A stretch of 64,000 bases of DNA from Bacillus pseudomycoides (GTDB taxonomy: Bacteria > Bacillota > Bacilli > Bacillales > Bacillaceae_G): assembly GCF_022811845.1 (NCBI RefSeq), contig NZ_CP064266.1:2604001-2668000 (forward strand), in the 5' to 3' direction. Position 1 is the first letter of the stretch, and each line of letters begins with the position of its first letter. The notes beneath the pieces are model-generated. The model ran no database searches. It saw only the letters and a list, made by a program, of their open reading frames with translations, and was not told the origin of the DNA. Shown piece after piece: positions 1 to 7,762 of this stretch. The position numbers and the translations under genes are program-made.

Positions 1-1046
1 GCAGGCTCGTTCAATTCGATTCCGATAAATAATCCTTTACCACGAATTTCTGTGATCATAGGATTATCAATTTCTTTTAATTGTCCTACTAATTTTTCTC
101 CTAATTGAAGAGAACGCTCTGTTAATTTCTCATCTAATAAAACGTCAAGAGATGCGATAGAAACAGCACATGCAAGTGGATTACCACCGAACGTAGAACC
201 GTGAGAACCTGGTTCGAATACGCCTAAAATGTCGCGGTTTGCAGCAACGCAAGAGATTGGGAATACACCGCCGCCAAGTGCTTTACCAAGTATGTACATG
301 TCAGGAATTACGTTATCCCAATCACATGCAAATAATTTACCTGTACGACCTAAACCTGTTTGGATTTCATCAGCTACAAATAAAACATTCTCTTCTTTAC
401 AAATATCATATGCTTCTTTTAAGAATCCAGCTGTTGGAATGTTAATACCTGCTTCTCCTTGAATTGGTTCTAAAATAAATGCAGCTGTATTTGGTGTAAT
501 CGCTGCTTTTAATGCGTCTAAATCACCGTAAGGAATCACAATAATGCCAGGAAGCATTGGTCCAAAGCCGCGCTTGTATTCTTCATTAGATGACATAGAA
601 ACAGCGCCCATTGTACGACCGTGGAAGTTATCTTCACAAACGATAATTTCAGCTCTATTTGCTTCTACTTTTTTCACATCATATGCCCAGCGACGTGCAG
701 TTTTGATTGCAGTTTCAACAGCTTCCGCACCTGTATTCATTGGAAGTACCATATCTTTATGTGTTAATTTCGCAACTTTTTCGTACCAAGGACCTAATTG
801 ATCGCTATGGAAAGCACGAGAAGTTAACGTAACACGGTTTGCTTGATCGATTAACGCATTAATAATTTTTGGATGGCGATGTCCTTGGTTTACCGCAGAA
901 TATGCACTAAGTAAGTCCATATAGCGATTGCCTTCAGGATCTTCTACCCAAACACCTTCTGCTTTAGAAATAACGATTGGAAGCGGATGATAGTTATGTG
1001 CACCGTATGTGTCTGTTAGTTCGATAATATCTTTTGTTTGAATCAT
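1..1046 (-). CDS. rocD: Ornithine aminotransferase RocD (3' end outside window)
   Basis: PLP-dependent ornithine:2-oxo-acid aminotransferase, cytoplasmic, turning ornithine into glutamate semialdehyde in arginine breakdown. About 348 residues are visible from the start ATG at 1044-1046, which has a GGGGG ribosome site eight bases upstream; the C-terminus lies beyond position 1. Reading the minus strand gives the class III aminotransferase landmarks: NTGAEAVETAIK (PLP phosphate region), FHGRTMGA, the VADEIQTGLGRTG block and the PLP-lysine motif ILGKALGGG. A TATAAT-like -10 is visible upstream on the minus strand near 1095-1100. The full family length is about 396 residues, so roughly 50 are missing. 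Identity is secure. Confidence 0.95.
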   Translation of the reverse strand, partial: MIQTKDIIELTDTYGAHNYHPLPIVISKAEGVWVEDPEGNRYMDLLSAYSAVNQGHRHPKIINALIDQANRVTLTSRAFHSDQLGPWYEKVAKLTHKDMVLPMNTGAEAVETAIKTARRWAYDVKKVEANRAEIIVCEDNFHGRTMGAVSMSSNEEYKRGFGPMLPGIIVIPYGDLDALKAAITPNTAAFILEPIQGEAGINIPTAGFLKEAYDICKEENVLFVADEIQTGLGRTGKLFACDWDNVIPDMYILGKALGGGVFPISCVAANRDILGVFEPGSHGSTFGGNPLACAVSIASLDVLLDEKLTERSLQLGEKLVGQLKEIDNPMITEIRGKGLFIGIELNEP

Positions 1047-1195
1047 GATTGTTCCCCCTTTTGTTATTACAAGAAGTTTATAAATACTCTAAATATTATA
1101 TCATTTAAATTGGAAAAAGCGAAATATTTCCTGAAAAGAAATGGACATGGTATCATATAAAATGAAAAAGTGTGAAAAAGAGGAGGTAGGGTTAC

Positions 1196-1561
1196 ATGAC
1201 ACACATGCATATTACAGCGTGGGCATTAGGGCTCATTTTATTCTTTGTGGCGTATTCAATGTATACGGCTGGGAGAAAAGGTAAAGGCGTACATATGGGG
1301 CTTCGTCTTCTGTATATCATCATCATTGTAACAGGATTCTTACTGTATCAAGGTATTATGAAAACAGCAACAGGGAATGTACATATGTGGTATGGCTTAA
1401 AAATGCTAGTTGGCGTTTGGGTGATTGCTGCAATGGAAATGATTCTTGTGAAAACGAGCAAGAAAAAACCAGCAGGGGCGTTTTGGGTTCAATTTATTAT
1501 TGCACTTGTAGTTGTATTATATCTTGGATTACGATTACCACTTGGACTTGATCTATTTTAG
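1196..1561 (+). CDS. yisL: YisL family membrane protein (UPF0344)
   Basis: Small integral membrane protein of 121 residues with four hydrophobic segments (about 8-25, 36-55, 66-84 and 97-117) joined by short basic loops such as AGRKGKG. It matches my recollection of the YisL/UPF0344 family, whose function is unknown. The start ATG follows GAGGAGGTAGGGTTAC, a strong ribosome site. It is divergent from rocD and followed at once by a terminator. B. subtilis has the order yisL-wprA-yisN-asnO; here wprA is missing but yisN and asnO follow, which supports the assignment. Confidence 0.85.
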   Translation: MTHMHITAWALGLILFFVAYSMYTAGRKGKGVHMGLRLLYIIIIVTGFLLYQGIMKTATGNVHMWYGLKMLVGVWVIAAMEMILVKTSKKKPAGAFWVQFIIALVVVLYLGLRLPLGLDLF

Positions 1562-1568
1562 TAAAGGA

Positions 1569-1615
1569 AAACCACCTTATTTTACTCATAATGAGAGAAA
1601 TAGGGTGGTTTTTTT
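1569..1615 (+). terminator. Rho-independent terminator after yisL
   Basis: A 14-bp imperfect stem (AACCACCTTATTTT with GAAATAGGGTGGTT) is followed by a T tract. The T tract runs directly into the TTTAT at the left end of a bcr1-type repeat. Confidence 0.9.
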
Positions 1616-1696
1616 ATCCCGTAAAAGCCCGATTGGTGAGGGCTAATAATCAGTGGGGGATAAAGAAAACCCCCACTGATTAAAGTTTCACTTTAT
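1613..1696 (+). repeat. bcr1-type repeat, internally deleted copy
   Basis: It begins TTTATCCC and ends GTTTCACTTTAT, so both ends of the repeat are present, but about 74 bases of the left-centre are missing compared with the full copy at 32604. The join lies at CCCG, a tetranucleotide present at both ends of the lost segment. The 3' hairpin AGTGGGGG/CCCCCACT is intact. Confidence 0.85.
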
Positions 1697-1701
1697 ATAC
1701 T

Positions 1702-2250
1702 TTACTGAATATGTAATTCCTCGCCATTCGTTTTTATAAGTTTAAATATATTTTTATTACAAGTTGAATAACGAACATAATGATGGTGCAACGAGCAAAC
1801 CATTTCTTCGTTATCAAATAATAGAAGGTTTACACCTTCACAAGGCTCTTCTTTCGGTTGAAACGATAAGAAATTATGACAATAGATACAGTCATATAAA
1901 GAGTAATTAAACGACTGCAATGTTTCTGCAAATAATGAAAAAGCAGAATCGGGTAGTTCTTCTAACCATTCATGATAACTGAGTAGCAACTTTTTACGGA
2001 TTCGTATCATCTCACCATTTTGAAGTGGATGATGTTCATCTGCAATTTGTAATATATTTTGTTCGTAGAATCTTGCCGGTAACCAGTTATTGTTATATAA
2101 AACTTCAAACCCATCTTCAATAATATCATCAAGTAAAAATGCTTCATCATTTTCATCATCAAAAAATATCCACTCATTGTTTATATATTCCACATTCCCA
2201 ATTGTATGAGCACGTGGTTGATTATACAAAATATGTTTGCGTTGTTTCAT
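1702..2250 (-). CDS. yisN: YisN-like conserved protein (probable DUF2777)
   Basis: A 182-residue cytoplasmic protein with no signal peptide. It is acidic, with a DDENDEAFLLDDIIEDG stretch near residue 30. Two Cys/His clusters, CIYCHNF near residue 120 and CSLHHHYVRYSTCNK near 155, look capable of binding a metal. I recall the family as DUF2777, which has no known function. Its position next to asnO matches B. subtilis yisN. The start ATG at 2250 has a GGAG-type site upstream. The gene is convergent with the bcr1 repeat, whose right edge lies six bases past the stop codon. Function unknown. Confidence 0.7.
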   Translation of the reverse strand: MKQRKHILYNQPRAHTIGNVEYINNEWIFFDDENDEAFLLDDIIEDGFEVLYNNNWLPARFYEQNILQIADEHHPLQNGEMIRIRKKLLLSYHEWLEELPDSAFSLFAETLQSFNYSLYDCIYCHNFLSFQPKEEPCEGVNLLLFDNEEMVCSLHHHYVRYSTCNKNIFKLIKTNGEELHIQ

Positions 2251-2524
2251 TCGTAATTTCTCCTTTTATCAAAGTACTTATTCTTGTTATGGACAGTTCA
2301 GTCGTTCTTTATAACTATGGAACCCCTAAAGAAAGTTGGGCATAGAATAAGAACATGCTTCATACAGTGAATTTTTTGATCCAGACGGAGAAAGACTGTC
2401 AGGATCATGAGCCTTCATCAATTAGGCTTTTATGTGTAGTTGTTTCAGTTCAGCCTTTTTTAGTTCTATTTAGGTTTTGAACGGAGTAAAGTTATACGGA
2501 TATAGGATAGGAAGGATGATTTAC
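2251..2524. other. Intergenic region yisN-asnO
   Basis: It separates the divergent yisN and asnO genes. Two hairpins can be seen, GATCC...GGATC at about 2380-2410 and AGCC...GGCT followed by TTTTA at about 2411-2434. No T-box signature is present, and I recognise no riboswitch. Confidence 0.4.
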
Positions 2525-4378
2525 ATGTGCGGGATTACAGGATGGATTGATTATAAGCGGTCGTTAGAAGGTGAAAGAGAGACGGTTACGAAGATGGCAG
2601 AAACACTTGCGAAGAGGGGGCCAGATGATACGAATGTCTGGGTGAAAAGGCACGTTGCTTTCGGGCATAAACGCTTAATTGTAGTTGATCCTGAGGGCGG
2701 AAAACAGCCGATGACATGTACATGTATGAAAGAAAAAGAGAATTACACCATTTGTTATAATGGGGAGCTTTATAATACAGAAGATATTCGTAAAGAATTA
2801 CTGCAAAGAGGTTATACGTTTAAAGGGCATTCTGATACAGAAGTGTTATTAGCATCTTATCTAGAGTGGAAAGAAGAATGTGTCGATCATTTAAACGGGA
2901 TATATGCATTTGCAGTTTGGGATGAGAAAAAAGAACAAGTATTTATTGCACGAGATCGATTAGGTGTAAAACCATTATTTTATAAATATGATAATGGAAG
3001 ATTATTGTTTGCCTCAGAATTAAAAGCTATTTTAGCTCATCCGGGTGTAAAGATAGAGGTAACGACAGAAGGACTATCAGAAGTGTTTGGATTAGGCCCG
3101 TCTCGAACGCCTGGGCATGGCATTTATGCGGGAATTCAAGAACTTCGTCCGGGGCATGCTCTTACATTTTCAAAAGATGGTTTATGTATATGGCGCTATT
3201 GGAATGTTGAGAGTAAAAAACATGAACATTCATTTGAAGAGACAGTAGAACAAGTACGGTTTTTGCTTAAGGATGCGATTACAAGACAATTAGTTTCAGA
3301 TGTGCCGCTATGTACATTTTTGTCGGGCGGGGTAGATTCAAGTGCAATTACCGCATTTGCAGCAAAAGCATATGAAAGAGAAGGGAAAGGGAAGCTACAC
3401 ACGTATTCGATTGATTACGAAGATAATGAGAAATATTTTAAAGCAAATGCATTTCAGCCAAATTCAGATGCGCCGTTTATTGGTTTAATGACAGAAACAT
3501 TTGGTACGATTCATCACCGTTGTGTAATTTCCAATGAACAGTTAGCGGAATATTTAACAGAAGCAGTACTCGTTCGTGATTTACCTGGTATGGCAGATAT
3601 CGATTCTTCATTATTATGGTTTTGCCGAGAAATTAAACAAGATTTCGTCGTTGGTTTGTCGGGCGAATGTGCGGATGAAATCTTTGGCGGTTATCCGTGG
3701 TTTTACAGGGAAGATGATTTACAATCAAGCGCATTTCCATGGATGCGCTCAACAGAGGCGCGTGAACAACTTCTAAAAAAAGAGTGGCGTAATAAATTAA
3801 ACTTAAGGGAATATGTACAACAGCGCTACGAAGAATCTATACAGGAAGTGCCGATTTTAGAAGGAGAAAGTGCAATTGAAGCAAAAAGACGACAATTATT
3901 TTACCTAAACATGGTTTGGTTTATGACAACATTATTAGACAGAAAAGATCGGATGAGTATGGGAGCGAGCCTAGAAGTACGTGTTCCATTTGCAGATCAT
4001 CGTCTTGTCGAATATGCGTGGAATATTCCTTGGGAAATGAAAATGTATAAAAAACGTGAAAAAGGTCTATTGCGTAAGGCGTTAGAAGGCGTCTTACCAA
4101 ACGACATATTATATCGAAAGAAAAGTCCGTATCCGAAAACACATAATCCGCATTATACAACAGCGGTAACTATGTGGTTGGAGGATTTACTAACAGATAA
4201 AAACTCCATTTTGCATGAGTTGTTTGATAAACAACAATTACAAGGATTAATCCAATCAGGCGGAAGTGCATTCCAAACACCGTGGTTTGGTCAGTTGATG
4301 ACAGGGCCGCAGCTATTGGCGCATTTGGCACAAATTCATGTTTGGTTTAAGGAGTATGGGGTGAATATTAAGGAATAG
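2525..4378 (+). CDS. asnO: Asparagine synthase (glutamine-hydrolysing), AsnO type
   Basis: Converts aspartate, ATP and glutamine to asparagine. The start is placed at the ATG at 2525 because the next codon is the obligatory N-terminal nucleophile cysteine (MCGITGWID); an upstream in-frame ATG at 2477 would bury it. This gives 617 residues, close to the family length. Residues 1-210 form the Ntn glutaminase domain (RGPDD, CYNGELYN, GHSDTEVLL, FIARDRLGVKPL). From about 240 comes the synthetase domain with the pyrophosphate loop FLSGGVDSS and LSGECADEIFGGYPW. The B. subtilis homologue AsnO works in sporulation. A terminator follows at 4491. Confidence 0.95.
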   Translation: MCGITGWIDYKRSLEGERETVTKMAETLAKRGPDDTNVWVKRHVAFGHKRLIVVDPEGGKQPMTCTCMKEKENYTICYNGELYNTEDIRKELLQRGYTFKGHSDTEVLLASYLEWKEECVDHLNGIYAFAVWDEKKEQVFIARDRLGVKPLFYKYDNGRLLFASELKAILAHPGVKIEVTTEGLSEVFGLGPSRTPGHGIYAGIQELRPGHALTFSKDGLCIWRYWNVESKKHEHSFEETVEQVRFLLKDAITRQLVSDVPLCTFLSGGVDSSAITAFAAKAYEREGKGKLHTYSIDYEDNEKYFKANAFQPNSDAPFIGLMTETFGTIHHRCVISNEQLAEYLTEAVLVRDLPGMADIDSSLLWFCREIKQDFVVGLSGECADEIFGGYPWFYREDDLQSSAFPWMRSTEAREQLLKKEWRNKLNLREYVQQRYEESIQEVPILEGESAIEAKRRQLFYLNMVWFMTTLLDRKDRMSMGASLEVRVPFADHRLVEYAWNIPWEMKMYKKREKGLLRKALEGVLPNDILYRKKSPYPKTHNPHYTTAVTMWLEDLLTDKNSILHELFDKQQLQGLIQSGGSAFQTPWFGQLMTGPQLLAHLAQIHVWFKEYGVNIKE

Positions 4379-4407
4379 GGAATGGGAGCTGTTGAAACAG
4401 TCGAATG

Positions 4408-4488
4408 GAAAAATAGTAAATGAAATTTTACCAACTGTTTTTTAAGATATATCGGCGATTCGATAAAGAGCGACACAAAAGCAGGTTA
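4408..4488 (+). repeat. Dispersed repeat C, copy 1
   Basis: Starts GAAAAATAGTAAATGAAATT and carries TCGGCG, an ACGAC-like block and CAGGTT further on. The same blocks occur in the same order at 43819-43880, so this is a second dispersed element about 75 bp long. Both copies run straight into a terminator hairpin. Confidence 0.6.
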
Positions 4489-4490
4489 GA

Positions 4491-4524
4491 AAATGGCTCA
4501 CAATAACTGTGAGCCATTTTTTTA
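4491..4524 (+). terminator. Terminator after asnO
   Basis: Stem AAATGGCTCACA/TGTGAGCCATTT with a five-base loop and a T7 tail. The tail overlaps the stop codon of the decayed minus-strand fragment at 4525. Confidence 0.9.
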
Positions 4525-4635
4525 TTATTTCACTTGGATATAAACATATTTATTATATTTCCCATCTTCCGTCGTTGCAGTTAAAACAGCACGACCGGGT
4601 TTCATAAACTTAAGAACAGAAGCAAAATGAATTGT
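4525..4635 (-). pseudogene. Remnant of an Ig-like (Big_2-type) domain C-terminus
   Basis: The minus strand reads 36 codons to a TAA: a segment ending FMKPGRAVLTATTEDGKY and then YVYIQVK. The pattern of a glycine-arginine turn, alternating valine/threonine strands and a DGKY turn is typical of a bacterial Ig-like domain end. An in-frame TGA lies just upstream (4636-4638), and no start codon or ribosome site is present. B. subtilis carries wprA, a cell-wall protease, in this interval, so this may be the end of a lost surface protein. Family assignment is inference. Confidence 0.55.
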
Positions 4636-4760
4636 TCACCGGAATTATTCTTATAAAGGGAGAATTTTATGTCAAATAATTTATACATTACTAAACTGTT
4701 TGTGTATATTTTATTATACAGTATGAATAAAGGATTGTTTCCTAATCATAAGATACAACA

Positions 4761-4778
4761 TTGGCACAGTTTTTGCTT
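4761..4778 (+). promoter_or_regulatory. Sigma-54 (SigL) type -24/-12 promoter
   Basis: TTGGCACAGTTTTTGCTT matches the sigma-54 consensus TGGCAC-N5-TTGC with exactly ten bases between the invariant GG and GC. The palindromic TGTATA-N6-TATACA lies 40 bases upstream and could be an enhancer-binding-protein site. The start of colA is about 190 bp downstream. Sigma-54 promoters have high information content, so a chance match is unlikely, but the target gene is inferred. Confidence 0.7.
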
Positions 4779-4801
4779 GTATTAAATGTAAGGGAGGGGG
4801 A

Positions 4802-4927
4802 ATGGATTTAAGAAATAAGTAGGGTGTATTATTAACAGTAAAAAAGTGACTTACTATTATCTCGCTAATTTTACTAGTATCAATAGGGAAGCTGTTTAAT
4901 ATAGACAGATTAAATGATTCATCCTAA
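4802..4927 (+). pseudogene. Possible decayed reading frame behind the sigma-54 promoter
   Basis: A GGGAGGGGG ribosome site precedes ATG at 4802, but the frame stops after six codons (MDLRNK, TAG). In the same frame the sequence continues with one further TGA stop and a hydrophobic run LTIISLILLVSIG, ending at TAA 4925-4927. This looks like the N-terminus of a lost membrane protein, or it may be only a leader peptide. No family can be named. Confidence 0.3.
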
Positions 4928-4966
4928 AAAGTCTGAATTTTTAAACTATTAAAAGGGGGCAATAGC

Positions 4967-7603
4967 ATGGCGAAATACTCGAAATTTTATAAACTGATGC
5001 TTGGGGTTGGACTTGTTACGATATCATGTAATGGATTGCAAGTTCAAGCAGAGACAAAAGAGAAAAATACGCAAAATGTACTACAAATGGAACCGGTAGG
5101 AATACAGAAATCCGTTGATGAGTTGGCGCACTCTTCGAATGTACAAGAAAGTACATCCTTTACTAAACGGTTAAAGTTAGCAGACTTATCGCAGCGTCCG
5201 CCAGCATCAAAAGAGAATGCTAAACAGCTAGTTGAAGAAAAAAAATATTCGATGGCTGAATTGAATCAATTAAGCAACAAACAATTAACCGATCTTCTTG
5301 TGACAATTAAATGGTATCAAATTCCGGAATTATTTCAGTTTAATAATGATAGTTTGAAGTTTTATCAAGATGATAGCCGGATGCAAGCGATCATTGATAA
5401 ACTAGCAGAACAAGGACAAGCTTATACGAAAGATGATTCAAAAGGAATAGAGACATTAGTAGAAACTCTACGTGCGGCATTTTATTTAGGTTTTTATCAT
5501 GATGAATTAAGCAAACTAAATGAGCGTAGCTATCATGATAAATGTTTACCGGCTTTAAAAACGATTGCAAAAAATCCAAATTTCAAACTTGGTACATCGG
5601 AACAAAACAAAGTTATTTCATCGTATGGAAAGCTGATTGGAAACGCATCAGCTGATGTTGAAGTTGTTCAATATGCAGGTGAAATCTTCAAACAATATAA
5701 CGATAATCTTGCAACTTTCATTGCAGATAGAACAAAAGGCGATGCTGTATATGAGTTGATGAAAGGAATTGATTATGAAGTTCAGTCGTATATGTATGAT
5801 ACGGGCAAGGAACCAAAAGATACGATGTGGTATCGAAACATCGATAGCTTTATTAATGAAATCAGTCGTTTTGCGCTCATTGGTACGGTAACGGACAAAA
5901 ACGGATGGTTAGTTAATAATGGAATTTACTATGCTAGCCGGTTCGGGAAGCTTCATAGTACGCAGGCAAAAGGACAGCAAGTTGCTACAGAAGCGATGCG
6001 GATTTATCCATATTTAGGGGAGCAATATTTTGTTGCGGCAGAACAAATTGCTACAAATTACGGCGGAGTGGATGCGAACGGAAAAACAGTAAATTTAGAT
6101 CAAATTCGAGAAGATGGTAAGAAGAAATATTTACCGAAAACGTATACGTTTGATGACGGAACAATTGTCTTTAAAGCGGGAGATAAAGTTAGTGAAGAGA
6201 AAATTAAACGTTTATACTGGGCGGCAAAAGAAGTGCGCTCTCAATTTTATCGTACAGTTGGTAGCGATAAGCCGCTTGAAAGTGGACATGCTGATGATGT
6301 GTTAACAATGGTGATTTACAATAGTCCAGATGAATATCAATTTAATCGTCAATTGTATGGATATGAAACGAATAATGGTGGAATTTACATTGAAGGAATC
6401 GGAACGTTCTTTACATATGAACGTACACAGCAGCAGAGTATATATAGCTTAGAAGAATTATTCCGTCATGAATTTACACACTATTTGCAAGGAAGATATG
6501 AAGTGCCAGGGTTATGGGGACAAGGAGAATTATATCAAAATGAACGTTTGAGTTGGTTTGAAGAAGGAAATGCGGAGTTCTTTGCAGGTTCAACTCGAGT
6601 GGATAGCGTTGTACCGCGAAAAAGTATAATTGGTGGATTATCCAATGATCCAGCTAAACGATACACAGCTGAGCAAACATTAAATGCAAAGTATGGAACG
6701 TGGGATTTTTATAACTATTCGTTTGCATTGCAATCTTATATGTATAATAATCGCCCTGAGATGTTCGATAAAGTGCATGATTTAATTCGTGCAAATGATG
6801 TTCCAGGTTACGATGCGTACCGCTCTACATTAAGTAAAGATAATAAATTAAATGAAGACTACCAATCTTATATGCAAATGCTTATTGATAATCGTGAGAA
6901 GTATACAATTCCGCAAGTATCAGATGATTATTTAGCAGAGCATAAACTGAAAGCGCTTTCGGATGTTGCGGCAGATATCACAAATGAAGCAAAGTTAAAA
7001 AATGTGAAGGTAACAAAGAATAAATCACAATTCTTTAATACATTTACACTACAAGGAACATATACAGGGAGTACGTCAAAAGGAGAAAATGAAGACCGGA
7101 AAGCGATGAATCAAGCAACAAATGATATGCTGAAACATCTTTCTGAAAAAGAGTGGAGCGGATACAAAACATTGACTGCTTATTTCGTGAATTATCGTGT
7201 CAATGCTGCTGGACAATTTGAATATGATGTTGTGTTTAGCGGAGTGAATACAGAAGAAGATACTGGTGTAGAAAAAGAACCGAATAATTCATTTGATGCA
7301 GCGAATCTGCTATCTTTGAACACGTTATTACGAGGAAACCTAAGTGATCGAGATCAAGTTGACCGGTTTGTTATTGATGTAAAGGATCCGAAAGATTTAC
7401 AGATTACCGTTACGAACGAACAAAATCTTGGACTGAATTGGGTATTATATTCTGAATCAGACTTAAATAATTATGCCGCATATGCAACGAAACGCGACGG
7501 AAATAAATTACTTGGAAAATATAATGCGAAGCTAGGGAAATATTACTTGAGTGTATATAAATATGGCGGTGGAACAGGGAATTATACAGTAGAGGTAAAA
7601 TAA
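4967..7603 (+). CDS. colA: Secreted microbial collagenase (M9 metallopeptidase)
   Basis: Exported zinc protease that degrades native collagen. The 878 residues begin with a signal peptide (about 1-28, ending VQA). The activator region covers roughly 80-390 and the gluzincin peptidase domain about 400-680. The zinc motif HEFTHYLQ is at 501-505, and the third ligand glutamate lies in FEEGNAEF near 532. A helper region follows (about 680-765), then one pre-peptidase C-terminal (PPC) domain starting EKEPNNSFDAA, about 767-878. No PKD domain is visible, unlike many clostridial and Bacillus collagenases. The start has an AAAGGGGG site. A sigma-54 promoter match upstream suggests control by nutrient signals; that is inference. 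Confidence 0.95.
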   Translation: MAKYSKFYKLMLGVGLVTISCNGLQVQAETKEKNTQNVLQMEPVGIQKSVDELAHSSNVQESTSFTKRLKLADLSQRPPASKENAKQLVEEKKYSMAELNQLSNKQLTDLLVTIKWYQIPELFQFNNDSLKFYQDDSRMQAIIDKLAEQGQAYTKDDSKGIETLVETLRAAFYLGFYHDELSKLNERSYHDKCLPALKTIAKNPNFKLGTSEQNKVISSYGKLIGNASADVEVVQYAGEIFKQYNDNLATFIADRTKGDAVYELMKGIDYEVQSYMYDTGKEPKDTMWYRNIDSFINEISRFALIGTVTDKNGWLVNNGIYYASRFGKLHSTQAKGQQVATEAMRIYPYLGEQYFVAAEQIATNYGGVDANGKTVNLDQIREDGKKKYLPKTYTFDDGTIVFKAGDKVSEEKIKRLYWAAKEVRSQFYRTVGSDKPLESGHADDVLTMVIYNSPDEYQFNRQLYGYETNNGGIYIEGIGTFFTYERTQQQSIYSLEELFRHEFTHYLQGRYEVPGLWGQGELYQNERLSWFEEGNAEFFAGSTRVDSVVPRKSIIGGLSNDPAKRYTAEQTLNAKYGTWDFYNYSFALQSYMYNNRPEMFDKVHDLIRANDVPGYDAYRSTLSKDNKLNEDYQSYMQMLIDNREKYTIPQVSDDYLAEHKLKALSDVAADITNEAKLKNVKVTKNKSQFFNTFTLQGTYTGSTSKGENEDRKAMNQATNDMLKHLSEKEWSGYKTLTAYFVNYRVNAAGQFEYDVVFSGVNTEEDTGVEKEPNNSFDAANLLSLNTLLRGNLSDRDQVDRFVIDVKDPKDLQITVTNEQNLGLNWVLYSESDLNNYAAYATKRDGNKLLGKYNAKLGKYYLSVYKYGGGTGNYTVEVK

Positions 7604-7615
7604 TTTAACAGTAAT

Positions 7616-7685
7616 CCAACAGAAATCCCCTTCCTGGGGCGCGTGTAGGACATAGTTCATGCGGTAGGAAGGGGATGAATGTTGG
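7616..7685. repeat. 70-bp imperfect palindrome after colA
   Basis: Arms CCAACAGAAATCCCCTTCCT and AGGAAGGGGATGAATGTTGG pair except at a symmetrical three-base interruption. It can act as a bidirectional terminator between the convergent colA and wall-hydrolase genes, although a T tract is lacking. The left arm has a diverged relative at about 33553-33575. Confidence 0.7.
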
Positions 7686-7762
7686 TCGTGCGCAACACGA
7701 AGTTTTTGTTTCTTTTTTTTAACTATGTATTGGTTGCACCAAAACTAGAAAAACAAATTTTT

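Larger units (their letters stand above)
4639..4966. other. colA upstream region
   Basis: No intact gene. It holds an inverted repeat TGTATA-N6-TATACA (4703-4720), a sigma-54 type promoter (4761-4778) and a reading frame with two stop codons (4802-4927). An AAAGGGGG ribosome site for colA lies at about 4951-4958. Confidence 0.6.

Noticed and set aside
2275..2524. T-box or riboswitch before asnO
   Set aside because: Hairpins exist but no T-box sequence (GGGTGGTACCGCG) or known aptamer core.
4639..4966. PlcR box before colA
   Set aside because: TATGAATAAAGG was tested against TATGNAN4TNCATA and fails in the right half.
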